Shown: positions 48,929 through 61,358 of the stretch, piece by piece
Layout of the letters: every line of letters begins with the position of its first letter
How positions within the stretch are numbered: position 1 is the stretch's first letter
Origin: Myrmaecium sp. VS I D KN 1
Lineage: Eukaryota; Ascomycota; Dothideomycetes; Valsariales; Valsariaceae
Direction: 5' to 3'
DNA length: 64,000 bases
NCBI GenBank assembly: GCA_019775845.1
Contig: JADQAV010000043.1
Span: forward strand, 186,001 to 250,000
Made by a program: the position numbers and the translations under genes
The notes under the pieces: generated by a model
The model's database searches: none
What the model was told of the DNA's origin: nothing
What the model saw: only the letters and a program-made list of their open reading frames with translations

Positions 48929-50406
48929 TTAGGGTGGCCTATTTAGCACTAAATACTAACTAAACAGGGTCCCTGCTAACTAAAAAAAACCCGTGCTAAA
49001 AACAGGGGGGCCCTACTAACTAAAAAAAAACCCGTACTAAAGATTTATAATTAAAAAAAAACCTAAAAAACCCGAAAAAATCTTTTTATAGGAGCTTGGT
49101 TTCCCGCTTTGAAAATCCTAAAAAATCTAATTAATTAAGATTTAAAAAAGTAAAACTAGTTTAGTTTAGCTATCTAGGTATTTAGTTAGATTTTTCTAGA
49201 TTTTTTAGATTTCTTTTAGTAATTCTTTTTTCCTTAGAAAATCTTTTTTATTTTTTTTATATTAAATATCTATAAATATAAAGCTTTTATAACTTCTATA
49301 TATTATAGAAATACTAATAAGTATAACAATTATTTTTTATATTTTTATCTATTATATTTAAAAAGTTAGTCGATTTTTCCGGGTTCTTTAGAAAGTATCC
49401 TACCTTAACTATAAAAATTCTATAAAAGATAAGATTATTAATTAAAAATCTTCTAACTTTTTATTCCTTTAATAAAAGGAGTTAAAAAAATATTATAGAT
49501 ATATTTAAGTATCTAGATCTTTATCCTAAAATAAAAAGTCTATATAATAAGTATAGATTTTATAATTAATTTATTTAGTTTAAAAATCCGGGGTTTTCCC
49601 CCCTCTCACTTAAAATCTAAGAATAGAAATCCTAAATCTCTAATAACTTTTTTTAGCCGCCCTTAAATTCTTTAAAAATTAGTATATAAATACTAGATAC
49701 GCTCTATTATAATATACTAAATTTACACTACTACCCTATAAAGAATAAATCTATTATTAATTTATCTAGATTTAATATCTAGGGTTTTCCCCTTTTATAC
49801 TTAAAATCCTCCCCCTCTCTTACTTAAAAGTATTCTCCTAATATTCTTAAAGAATTAATAACTTCCTTTAGCCGCGCTTAAATTCTTTAATAATTAGTAT
49901 ATAGATACTAGATACTATCTCTTATAGTATACTAGATCTATATTATACCCCGTAAGAAACGAATTTATAATTAATTTATTTAGATTTAATATTTAAGATT
50001 TTACCTTAGAAATACCTCCCTCGCTTATATATTAGTACTAAAAATAGCTATTAAAAATTAGAAATATTATTAAGATAAGAAGAGAAAAAGTAATATAGAT
50101 ATATATTTATAGATATAAGAAAGGTAGAGGTTAAAAATAGATTAAAAAGATAAAAAAAATTAAAAAAAATAAAAAAACTTAAAAGAAAATTAAAAAAGGC
50201 CGAAGAAAAATCTAGAGACATTTTAAAAACTCGGTAAAAATCCGGGATTATTAGAAATATATCGGAAAAATCTTTAGTAGCTAAAATCCGACCCGTACTA
50301 AATCCGCCCTACTAAAACCTAACCCGAACTAAAAAAATAAGAGCTCTACTAATTTAAAAACCCGATAGGTTTTAGCTAGTATAGGTTTACTAAATAGGCT
50401 ACCTTA
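48929..50406. mobile_element. hAT-like element, copy C, inverted relative to copy B
   Basis: 1,478 bp with ends TAGGGTGGCCTATTTAG on the left and its near inverse on the right. It matches copy B in opposite orientation. The flanking 8-mers do not match (ataatagt on the left, C-rich on the right). The right end abuts the GC-rich arm of another element, so the right flank was probably rearranged after insertion. Confidence 0.68.
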
Positions 50407-50409
50407 CCC

Positions 50410-50665
50410 CCTTATAGGCCCTCTTATAGGTCCCCTCGCCCTTTAGTAGCCCGGGTCTTCCTACCTATATAAGGGCCTATATAAGGACAGCCCCTAAGGT
50501 ATTATAGGCTTACTTATAGGCTTCTTCGCAGGCTCCTTCGCAGGCCCGGTTATAGGCTCTCTTTTAAGCCCTATTATAGGGCGCTCGCAGGCCTACTTAG
50601 TATTTAAACCTATTAATAAGATAATTAGATAAGATAGCCTCTGCTACTAGTAAAACCCGCCTTAA
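50410..50665 (-). mobile_element. GC-rich inverted-repeat element D1, single arm
   Basis: About 250 bp matching, in reverse, the left arm of element D2 at 51.7-52.0 kb. It includes the terminal block with aaaacccgcc and the gcaggc/cctata repeat words. The other arm is absent, and hAT-like copy C adjoins it on the left. Together D1 and the D2 left arm form an inverted pair about 1.06 kb apart. Confidence 0.6.
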
Positions 50666-51829
50666 GAATAGTAATTTTTAGAAAAAGAGTATAATCTTAT
50701 TTAGGAACCTATATAGGAAGATTTAAAGGTCTATATACTAGCTAGTATAGGCTTAGTAGCTAAAAAAGTAAAAAATAATAAATTAGCTTAAGAGAGCTAC
50801 CTAAAGGGTTATATAAATACTATCCGAGCTTTTAGGATATATATAGCCGCTATAGGATAAGATTAAGCTAAGATTAAAAGAATAAATAATCTTCGAGTTT
50901 ATAAGTACCTTAAATCTAACTATTAAAGAGAAGATATAAACTATTAACCGTAATATTATTTAGATATTATTAATAGTAGAAGAGAAGACTAATTAGCTTT
51001 AGAGGATTATAAAACTAATAAGACTACTAAAGTTCGATAAGTTTAAATAAAAGAGAGATAATAAACTATATAGAGAGGATAGAATAGGTAAAAAAAATTT
51101 AAAAAAAGTTTAATTAGACTAAAGAAAGGATTAGCGTTCTTTAAAGGACTTTATTAAAATTAAATACTATATCTATAGTAAAATAGACTATTTCTTAAGG
51201 ACTTATCCTAAGAAGAAGACCTAAAAAGAGTTAAAAAAAGATAAAGAGTATAAGGAATAGATTTTTACCTTATTACCTATATTAATCTATAAGAAATACT
51301 AAGAAAGATTAATAAACTAGAATATTCTATTAGAAGAGTAGTAACTAAATTACTTATTTTAATAGCTTAAATCAGATTTACTTAGATAAAAGTACTAATA
51401 GATAATAGTTCCTTTTTAATATTATTATACTAATACTAGTAAAATAACTAGATTTAAGGGTTAAACTAGTAATAGGCTTAGAAGTAAAATAAGTAACTAA
51501 TATACTATTATCTATCTATAGATAAATAGAAATAAAGCTTACTTTAAAGGTATATAAGGGCTATAAACTTATATAAGACGTCCTATTTATTATTATAGAG
51601 AGTTAAGCTTATAATATAATCCTAGGAATACTATAAATTAAGAAGGTTAATTTAAAGATCTATTATAAGAGGAAGATTATTTAATCCTTATTAAGATAGA
51701 TTAATAAGTACCTATATAAAAAGATTTTAATAGTTAGTAAATTACTATTTACAGAGGCGGGTTTTACTAGTAGTAGAGGCTATCTTATCTAATTATCTTA
51801 TTAATAAGATCGAATACTAAATAAGTCTG

Positions 51830-52105
51830 CGAGCGCCCTTTAAGGGCCTACGAGGGGCCTGCGAGTAAGCCTACGGTACCTTATAAGCTGTTCTTACGTA
51901 GGCCCTTACGCAGGCAGGGAGATCCGGGCTACTAAAGGGCGAGGGGACCTACGAGAGAGCCTGCGAGAAGGCCTGCGAGGGGCCTGTAAGAGAGTATACG
52001 AGAGGGTATATAAGAGGGTATACGAGAGGGCCTGCGAGAGGGCCTATAAGAAGGCCTGCGAAGGGGGCTGTAAGGCCTATAAGGGGGCCTATAAGGCTTC
52101 TATTA
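51830..52105 (+). repeat. GC-rich degenerate tandem array (gggcctgcgaga-type)
   Basis: About 15-20 degenerate units of roughly 14-16 bp built on GGCCTGCGAGAG, within the left arm of element D2. CpG is well preserved although the block lies in RIP-mutated DNA. Confidence 0.8.
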
Positions 52106-52199
52106 ATTATCCTCTCTAATTATTATAACTAGCTCTAGCTAAGCCTGCGTAAAAGCCTATATAAGAGCCTGCGTAGATAATCTAAAGGCCTATATAAGA

Positions 52200-52272
52200 G
52201 CTTAATAACCTGCCTAAGAGCCTAATTACCTACCTAAGAACCTAATAGCCTACCTAAGAGCCTAATTACCTA
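52200..52272 (+). repeat. About 21-bp tandem repeat (cctacctaagagcctaatta)
   Basis: Three to four near-identical copies of a unit built on cctacctaagagcctaatta, between the GC-rich array and the left end of element E. Confidence 0.8.
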
Positions 52273-52279
52273 GGCTTTA

Positions 52280-55247
52280 TTTACCTGCGTTACGTTAACT
52301 AAGCGTTATCTAGCGTATATAGTTTTTTCTTAATAATTATATTAGTAATAGTAGGCACGTTTCCCTATAAAATTACGTTAATTTATATAAGAAACTAGTA
52401 TATATAGTCTATCCGAATATTCTATATAAAACCTTATTATCCGATATTATCTAATACTACTAATATACTACTATAGCCTATTTTATAGATATTTACGTAG
52501 GCGGATACGTAGAGTTTAACTCTTATACTATTAGACTTTATATTATAGGTCTCTTCCCTAAGGGGGCGCCGTACGTAAATTAACGTATAGAAGGATAAGA
52601 ATACTATAATATACCTCTATAAAGCTCTCTATAAGGCTAAATATAGAGGCCTAGATAGTAATAGCGGCTTTAAAGAAGCTAGCTAGTAGATAGCGATTAA
52701 TACTATATAGCTATTAATATTTACTATATTAACGAAGGTATACGTTAAGAATTATCTAAATAATCTTAAGAGGATATATAAGCGATAGAGAGAGTATTAA
52801 TATAATCTATCTAAATAGACGCGTAATTAGAGCGGTACTTTTACTTATAATAAGGAAGTAGTAGAAGTTTACTTTTAATACTTTCCTAAGTTTATAAAGT
52901 TTTAAACCGGCCCTCTATAGTTCGTTAACTTTCTAGACTTCCTCTTTAATAAGGATATTACAACAGGCGAATTTACAGGCTCGATAGAGGCTATATTACG
53001 CGGTAGAAGAGGTAGTAAGAGTTAATAAGATAGAAAAGTAGAGGAGTTCGCAAGTTACTATTTAACTTTATAACTTATAATTTCTAGAGTTACTATTAAT
53101 ATCGAGTATTATAGGAAGTAGTAGAGCTTTTAATAAGAGAAGGAGGATAGGATTATTATAAGCCTTAAAAGAAACGCTAATTCTACTAAATAGTTAATAT
53201 ACGCGTTATATAACGCGCCGTTAATAGGCCTCGCGGTAAAGATATTTATTATATATATATTTAAATATACTAGAGGAAGATATTAATATTACCCTTAAAT
53301 TTCTTAAGAATAAAAATAAGGCTTATATTTTCCTCGCGCTTTCGGAGCCCCGGCGATAATAATACGTAAACTAAAAAATCTAGGAAAAAAAATTAGAGGC
53401 TTATATATAGTTAATATATAATTTAAATCGATCCCGAGCTTTATAGTATTAATAGTTAAAGCATAGTATTAATTAGAGTATATACGGTGCTTTTATAGGG
53501 TAGTTAATAAGGTAGTACGTATAGTAATAGAAGTTTATATATAGTAGATTATTAATATTAAACTTCTATATAATAATACTAATCTACTACTTAGATTATT
53601 AACCGGTCGCTTTTAGGTATAGTTTCTAACTAGATACTATTTCTAGGTTAAAATAGATAGTATTTATTACCTATATATCTATTAAATATAACCTCTTCTT
53701 AGAAACTACTCTATCTAGATACCTACGCGTAATTTCTACTCTAGATAACTACTAATTAATAATCGGAAATATACGTTTAATAAGTCCTCTATATAGCCCT
53801 TGCGATAGCTTCTCTTTTATTATTACTTTATTACTAGAGATATTAATATTATTATTATTAACGTTACTATCACCGTCCTCTTTAATATTATTATCTGCGT
53901 CGCTTTTAACGGCCTCTTTTTCCTACGTTAGATTACTCTATTTATTAAGAAAGTTATAAACTATAGTTAACGTATATATAAGACGCTTCTATATCTTAAT
54001 ACTATAGCTATAGTTCGCCTAGCGAAGGATTTAAAAGCGCTTCTTAAGATACTAAAGTAACGTTTAATAACGCTTTATAGTTATAAGTAACGTAGATTAA
54101 ATAACTCTTACTTATTTTAAGGCCTCTATTATAATTATATAGTCTCCCTTAGATAGTATCTAATTCGTTAATACGGTACTAATACCTTAACTAGTTTATA
54201 TAAATAACTAGTATCTGCGAGGAAGTAATATCCTTCTAGTAGTTTAAAGCTACTTTATATTACTATACGTAGTACTTCTACGTCGTATATAGAGCCCTTA
54301 AAGCTATAGAAGACGTATATAAAGTTTATCTAGAAGTTATAGGCTATAAGGATATTTTAAGAGAGCTAGCCCTTTTAAGTCCTCTATAGAGCCTAGTTTC
54401 CTTTAATATAAACGGGTATATAGCTTCTATTAAGGGCACTAATATAGTTCTTAAAGAATAGATATATCTTTAAATCTTCGCTAATATATAATAATATTAA
54501 TAGCTCTAGTATTATTACTATTACTTAGTATAAATAAAGTAGGGTATCTAGTATTTTATAGAAAGCTAGACTAATTATCCTTATCGAGTAATAGAAGCGC
54601 TTTATAGTAGTCTATATAATAATTCTCTACCCGTAGATATATAGAAATATAGCTAATTTCTACGCTATAGATACTTCGTATCTACTAGTAAAGTTAGTAT
54701 ACTTTTAAAGCTAGTCTAGTAGCTTTATAAATATCTCTTTTAGAAGCCTATAGAAGTTAAATATACGTAGGGAATAGCTTTATAGTAATAATAACGTCTA
54801 CCGCTTACTACTATACCTATTAGTATATATAGTACGCCGGCCCTATAGTACGTAGTTAAGTTCGTCCTTAACGTACGTTAGTAAAGTAGTAGTCTATATT
54901 AGCTAGATATAAGCGGCTGCTTTAAGTACCTATTATATATTTAATATTAGTATTACTACCTACGTACCTAATATAGTATTAATAATACGGTATAGAGAGC
55001 TATATTAGGGGCACCGCTAATATTACTACGTTAATATAGCTTACTACAGACTTTTACTTATATTATACTAACGTAGCTTAACTAAACTAGAGATAGTAAT
55101 AATTAGAGGTATTTCGCACTATATATACTATCTTTATTATAGCTAGCGTTACAGCGTAACGCTAGTAAATACTATCGGCGTTAGCGTTATATTACGCTAT
55201 TACTAGCGTTAAGTTACCTAATCGGGCGTTAACGTAACGCAGGTAAA
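52280..55247. mobile_element. PIF/Harbinger DNA transposon fossil E (2.97 kb, two genes)
   Basis: The ends form a perfect 20-bp inverted repeat, TTTACCTGCGTTACGTTAAC, flanked by TA on both sides. Two decayed genes face each other, the usual Harbinger layout. On the plus strand (about 52,570-52,920) is a Myb/SANT-like DNA-binding region; triplets spell KRIYKR and a preceding GFKEA block, with stops where tryptophan and glutamine codons would be expected. On the minus strand (about 54,960-53,940) is a DDE nuclease relic whose C-terminal part reads LKKRF then YTLTIVYNFL, close to the family's final helix. Many stops interrupt both. It is nested in D2. A 3-bp TWA duplication typical of the superfamily is not clean. 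Confidence 0.75.
55143..55165. repeat. Perfect short hairpin inside element E
   Basis: A 10-bp perfect inverted repeat, ctagcgttac / gtaacgctag, with a 3-nt loop. It lies about 80 bp inside the right end of element E and shares the AGCGTTA words with its termini, so it is probably a subterminal transposase-binding motif. Confidence 0.7.
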
Positions 55248-58200
55248 TAATACACTACCTAAGAGCCTAAGGGCCTGCCTGTAAGTCTTAAGACTAGTAG
55301 ATTTAGTATTCGATCTTATCGATAAGCGGATTAGATAAGATAGCCTCTGCCGCTAGTAAAACCCGCCTCTATAAATAGTAATTCTCTTATAAAAGTACTA
55401 AAGAATAGGAATATAGATATCTATATTTATATAATTACTAAAATAGAGATAGAATAGTTCTAGATTAAGATATCTATTCTAAAGGAATACTAGGTATATA
55501 TAAATATCTTTTTAGAGGAATAAAGTAAGGAACTACTAACTTATATATATATAATATAATCTAGTAAATAAGTTAATAGAAGGAAAGATATTACTATATA
55601 GTCCCTTATATAACTTATCTATAGTAGAACTCGCCATATTACGCTAATATTTAGAAGATTATATAAAAAAGGACTAGATTATCTATTTAAAATCTTTAGT
55701 AAGAGTACTAATCCTTTTTATAGAGAAAAAGAATAGTAGTTTAAAATTATATATTAATTATAGAAGATTAAACGCTATTATACTTAAAAATCGCTAGCTA
55801 TTACTATTAATTTAAAAATTACTAAATAGATTAGTAGGAGCTAAGATTTATACCTCTATATATTATAGGAATATTTACTATAGAATTTAAATTAAGGAAG
55901 GGGATTAGTAGAAAACCGCCTTTTAGACTAAATATAGCTATTTTAAGTATAAAGTAGTTCCTTTTAGCTTAACTAATACCCCTATAGCCTTTTAGGCCCT
56001 AATTAATAGGGCTTTAGTAGGGCTAATTAATATAATCTAGATAATATAATAATTCTCTTCTAGAATTAAGAGAAATATATGAAGTATATTTAATAGGTAT
56101 TAGAGAGGCTAAGAGGATATAAACTATTTATAAAGCTCTTAAAAAGTAAAATTAATACTACTAAAATAGAGTTCCTAGGATATATTAAATCCCTAGAAGA
56201 GGTAAAGATAGACCTAAAAAGGCTTAAAATAATTATAGAGTAGCTAGAGCTAATAACCGTAAAAGATATAAGAATATTTATAGGATTTATAAACTACTTT
56301 AGATAATCTATTAACGGTTTCTTAAAAATAGCTATACTACTAACTAGATTAACCCGAAAAGGACTAGGTAGTACTAAAGGAGGTTATAAATAAAGAAAAG
56401 AAGAACTTTTTTCAATATCGGTCCTAAAGGTATGAAAGTATTCTAGGAACTAAGAATATCTCTATAAAAGTACTAATCCTAATATACTTTAACTTAGATA
56501 GGCCTATAAGAGTAGAAGTTAATACCTTAAGGGGAGTAGTAACCGGGATATATTAATAGCTAGTTAAGGAACTAGATAAAAGTAAGATTTAGAGACTAAT
56601 TATATTCTACTTATAGAAGATAATTAAGGTAGAGTATAATTATAATATTTATAATAAAGAGTTACTCGCGATTATTAGTAGTTATAAATAATAGAGGTAC
56701 TATTTAGAAGGGCGAAAAGATTCCTTTAAGTTAATTATAGATTATAATAACCTATAACAGTTTATAAAGATAAAGACCTTAAATAGAAGGTAGGTAGGAT
56801 AAGTAGAAAGACTCTATAATTATTATTTTAAGATTATATATCGGTTAGGGAAGTTAAACCTAGCTAATAGCCTATCTAGAAGACTAGATTATATAGTAGA
56901 TATTAAAATTAATTTAGAGAAGTATAATAAACTAGTATTATAAGGCTTATAGGAATAGCTAAGTATTAAAAAGGGAATTAGGATAAAATACTAAATAATA
57001 TAGTAGAGTAACTCCTAATAGTATCTAATATTAATATATATTCCTTACTACTAGGGACTAGCCTTAGAGCCCTAGGAAGAGATAGAAGGAGCTAAAAAGG
57101 ATTAAATAGGACTATAGGATCTTATTTATTCTAAAAAGAAGGAGAAGATCCTTAAAGAAGCTTACGATAATCTAATAAAAGATTACTTTAAATATATAAG
57201 AATATTATGGAAGGCTAAGCGGATTATAACTTAGAAGGGAATAAATAAGATAATAAAGAAGTATATCTAGGATTACTAAATCTATACTATATTAAAGGCT
57301 AAAAGATACAAACTATATAGCCTATTATAACTACTAGAGGTACTATAGAGACTATAATAATATATTATAATAGACTCTATTATTAATTTACTACCCTTAA
57401 AGATGATAAGTATAGTATATAATATAATCCTTATTTTAGTAGATAGATTTATTAAGATAGTTTATTATATCCCTATCTAGAAGAAGCTAAGTATAATAGA
57501 ACTTATAGAAGCTTATATAAAAGAAGTAATTAGACTCTATAGATTCTAGAGATAATCCTTTTAGATAGAGACCCTATTATAGAATTAACTTACTAGAAGA
57601 CCTTTAATAAGGCCCTATAATCTAAAAGGATACTCTTATTAGCTTATTATTTATAGATAGATAGCTAAATAGAGAGGTAGAATTAGACCCTTAAGTAGTA
57701 TCTAAAAAGCTACTATAATCTAGAATAGGACGATTAGGTAATATAGCTACTAATAATAGAATATATATATATAATAATAGTACTTATATAGCTACTAGGT
57801 TTATACCTTTCTAAGCTAATTAAGGATATTATCTATAAGGGGGTAAACTCTAGGAAATAGATTAGTTTAGCGTAAAAAGCCCTTATACTGCTGAACTAGC
57901 TAAGAAGGTAATTAAATTATATAAATAATTTAGAAAGAACCTAAAGAAAGCTTAATAGGATTAGAAGCTAATAGCTAATAGGAAAAAGATTTATAATAAA
58001 TACTAGATTAAGGACTAGATATTAATATCTACTAGGAATATTTACTCCTCTCGTCTAAAGAAGGTACTAGACTATAAATACTATAGCCTAGGGATAATCT
58101 AGGAGAAGATAAATAAATAAGCTTATAAAGTATATCTACTAGGCTATAAGAATATCTATCTAACCTTCTATATATTGTAATTAGAACTATAGGCCTAGAA

Positions 58201-58554
58201 GGGGTTATTAAGATATCCGGACTAATATATAGTAATAAGGCTACTAGAAGATAAAGAAGATACCTATAAAATAAAAAAGATTAAGGATAGAAGGAAGAAT
58301 ACCGAGGAATAATAAGAATATTTTATTAAATAGAAGGACTATTCCTAAAAAAGAATACTTAGAAAGAAGGATTAAACTTAAGCCTATTAATACTTATAAG
58401 ATTCTAAAGAAGGATCAAGAGGGATAAATAAGTAGGAAGGAAGATAGAATAAAATTAAAAAAGATAAATAGGGATAAAATTTTCCTTATTTTCCCTAAAA
58501 GAGTTTTTTTTTTTAATTTTAATAGCGCTTTCTAGCCTATATTAGTAGTAGACT

Positions 58555-58845
58555 TACTAGGCTAGAATATAGCTAACTAGTTCTACTAAGTTGATTTTAA
58601 ATTAATAAAAAACTCTATAAAAAACTAGAAGCCTAGCTTCTATACTAGAGGCTTAGTATTACCGCAGGGGAGGTCTATAAATAAGGCCTGCCTATCTATA
58701 TCTAGAAAATAATCTAAGTAATCCAGACAACTACTAGGATAATAAAACAGACTAGGGCTGATTTATTACCTGCTAAATACTCCTCTAAAATCTTTTATAA
58801 TACCTTATATACTTAGTTAGCTCTATCCTGTTTAATAATAATACT
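58555..58845 (+). mobile_element. Partial Copia LTR
   Basis: About 290 bp closely matching the 3' half of the Copia LTR at 60,542-61,027, in the same orientation. It starts right after the Gypsy C relic. It is a truncated LTR fragment with no internal sequence attached. Confidence 0.75.
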
Positions 58846-60260
58846 CTTAGTAGCTTAATTATAGTCCGTATCATACTAACCGTAAAGGTTAAGGTAATAG
58901 ATAGGATTAATATATCCTAATAAACGTATCTAATATTTCTAAGGGCTAATTAGTACTAAATAAAGCTAAGGAGGGAGGATACTAACTAAAGGTAATAACG
59001 CCGCTATAATAAGGTCGTTATCGTTTATAACCTCCTTAATAGCGCGATATTTTTATTCCTTCTTATATATAAGCCTTAAGATAGAGCGGTCCCTACCCTA
59101 TAAGACTAGTCTAGATTATTTAAGAGTATTATTACCTATATAAGTATATAGACCTTTAGAATATTTAAGGAACGCGCTATAGAAGTTAGATTAGACTAAT
59201 TATAGTTAGAAGGGGAGTATACTCTTAAATAATCTTAATAATTTCTTTAGCTTTAATACTTAAGTTCAGCTCCTCCTTATAAGGCCCGTAGGCCCTCTTA
59301 GTAGTAGTTTTATTAGGTTTTAAATTAATTAATTATCCGAGTTCTCGTATTTAGGTCCTAATAAGTTTACGGGCCTATAGAAAAGATAAATTAGTAATAT
59401 ATAGATAAAGGAGGGCTAAAGAAATATATAGAGAAATAGTTTTACTTTTATTTTATATAATATATATATCTTATTCCTATAGTATCCCTAGAAGATAAGA
59501 TAAGACGCTAAAGGTCCTTATTAATACCGAAATAGTATACTTCTGTCTTTATATCTTTATACTTATTATAGTATCTATCTATATACCTTATATATAGATT
59601 CTTTAATTTAGTACTTAGGCGTTAACTACTAGTATTAAGGATACTTAATTACGTCTAGTATACGCTAGCGTTAGTATTTATTAGTAAATATATTAGCTCC
59701 TTATACTTACTAGTATATTTATAGTAAGTTAGGTAGGTAAGGATTAATAATAAAAAAGAATAATTATATCTAGTAGGAATAGTAGTAAATTTCTATTAAA
59801 AGCTACTATTATACTTAAGAGAAGCGGCGAATTAATAGTCTATCTTATATAAGCTAGTATTACGCTAGAAGTTAGTAAGGGGCCTAGTAAACCCCTTATT
59901 ATATATTAAGTCCATATATTATATAGCCCTAAGTATTTATTTATCTTTAATTAATTATCTAGTAATAATATTATAGTCTTTAGAGGCGGTAAAGGTCTAA
60001 TAGCTTTATTTAGCGTATTATATATAGTATTAGGGGGCTGTTAGAGGGGCGTCTTAGTAGTATTAAGCTCTATTTATACCCTAGGGTATAGGCGTAATGC
60101 CGGGCGTTAAGGGAAACTAGTATACTACTAGGCTACACTGCCTTAATCTAACTAATTAGAGGGGGGGTTATACTCTAAGTAATTAGGGGATGTATATCGA
60201 GTAATTAGGGGTTGTACGCGGAGTAATTAGGGGTTATACTCCTAGTAATTTCCTATATTT
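58846..60260. mobile_element. Unclassified RIP-mutated element with 22-bp end repeats
   Basis: About 1.4 kb of mutated DNA between the partial Copia LTR and the right Copia relic. Its right end holds an array of 22-bp units. A matching left end was not found, so identity as one element is a guess. Confidence 0.4.
60178..60255 (+). repeat. 22-bp tandem repeat (agtaattagggg core)
   Basis: The core agtaattagggg recurs at 60178, 60200 and 60222, with a partial core at 60244: a strict 22-bp period. It adjoins a G-run at about 60,161-60,167. Confidence 0.92.
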
Positions 60261-61027
60261 ATAGATTATATAATATCAGGTTTTATAAGCCTAAAGTATA
60301 TTCTAATAGCAGAACAGACAGCCGATTTATTTATAAAAGGGCTAGATAAATTAAAAACTAAAAGATTTATAAATTATCTGGGAATGGATATAATAGACAA
60401 ATAATTACTATTATAAGATTAAATAGATAAATAACTACTATTATTAAGTAAGCAGATAAATACTCGCTGTTATAAGATTATAATAGAAGAATAATTACTA
60501 TTATAATAAAGAATAATAAATATTATAGACTTTAAGGGGTGTGTTAAAAATAAGGTATTATAATATAGTTTTAATATATTAGAGCTACTAAATAAAGGCT
60601 TTATAAGATGGTAATACTACACTAGAAACTAAGGGAAGGAACTAGCTAATCTAGAATTAAACGGGGCTTAGAATTAGATAATTTAAAACGAACTACGGCC
60701 TACACCCAGATAAATTAAATATTAATTAAGGCCTAGAACTAGGCCTAGAACTAGCTAATTAGCTCTACCTAATTAATTTTAAATTAATAGAGAACTCTAT
60801 AAAAAACCAGAAGCCTAGCCCCTATATTAGGAGCTCGGTATTACCGTGATAAAGTTTATAAATAAAGCCTATCTATCTATATCTAGATAGATTATCTAAG
60901 TAATCTAGGTAACTACTAGGATAATAAAATAGAGTATAAATTAGGGCTAATTTATTATCTATTAATATACTTCTCTAAAATCTTTTATAATTCTTTATAT
61001 ACTTAGTTAGCTCTATCCTGTTTAATA
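60261..61027 (+). mobile_element. Ty1/Copia fossil, 3' end with LTR, facing outward (right)
   Basis: The C-terminal end of Copia pol (about 60,265-60,400) is followed by the tail, a purine tract ending aaggggtg, and a full LTR at about 60542-61027 (486 bp, starting TGTTAAAA). It is the same family as the relic at 28.9 kb but in the opposite orientation. Only the extreme 3' part is present. It retains clearly more CpA/TpG than the core of the island. Confidence 0.8.
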
Positions 61028-61124
61028 TATTATAATATATTAGTATAGAGATGAATTTAGTATATTTCCTATGTGGCCCGCTTCCTAGTACTCTACTTTA
61101 TAAGTTTTATAATTTATCTAGGGA

Positions 61125-61358
61125 CTTTAGCTGGGAATGTTTAGATTCTTAGGGAGAGAAGTAAGAGATTACTTAAATACTACTGAGGTATATAGTATCT
61201 ACTCTTATATAGCTTCTATTATCCTTATCTCTTCCTTCTTACTCCCCTAACCTTCCTCCGGTTCTTCCCTAGCCCTTATATAGATACCTATCCTCTTCCT
61301 AGGAGGGGATACTACTATCTAGATAGTAGGATCTGAAGATACTCCTGACCCTACGATA
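61125..61358 (+). mobile_element. Probable divergent solo LTR related to Gypsy B
   Basis: The last 36 bp or so before 61,358 match the right end of the Gypsy B LTR (read on the plus strand) closely, and more weakly upstream. No internal region accompanies it. It is only lightly RIP-mutated. Confidence 0.5.

Larger units (their letters stand above)
51714..55388. mobile_element. GC-rich inverted-repeat element D2, carrying Harbinger insertion E
   Basis: Arms at about 51,714-51,815 and 55,300-55,388 are inverted repeats of some 90-100 bp; the core of each end reads GAGGCGGGTTTTACTAG, preceded by AATTACTATT. Without the inner element E, D2 is only about 0.7 kb, so it is a MITE-like non-autonomous element. 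The left arm carries a long GC-rich tandem array (51,830-52,100). The superfamily is uncertain: the ends could be read as hAT-like, but the flanking 8-mers are inverted rather than direct, so the target duplication is not resolved. It is inserted in Gypsy C. Confidence 0.68.
50666..58540 (+). mobile_element. Ty3/Gypsy chromovirus-type fossil C, interrupted by element D2
   Basis: Plus-strand remnants follow gag-pol order: gag with a decayed zinc-knuckle region (about 50,680-51,380), protease (about 51,400-51,720), then after the insertion reverse transcriptase and RNase H (about 55,390-56,950), integrase (about 57,150-57,900) and a chromodomain-like tail (about 58,050-58,400). It is broken at many places. 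LTRs were not found. The pol part retains scattered CpA and TpG, so it is less saturated than Gypsy B. Element D2 (51.7-55.4 kb) splits it between protease and reverse transcriptase. Confidence 0.75.
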
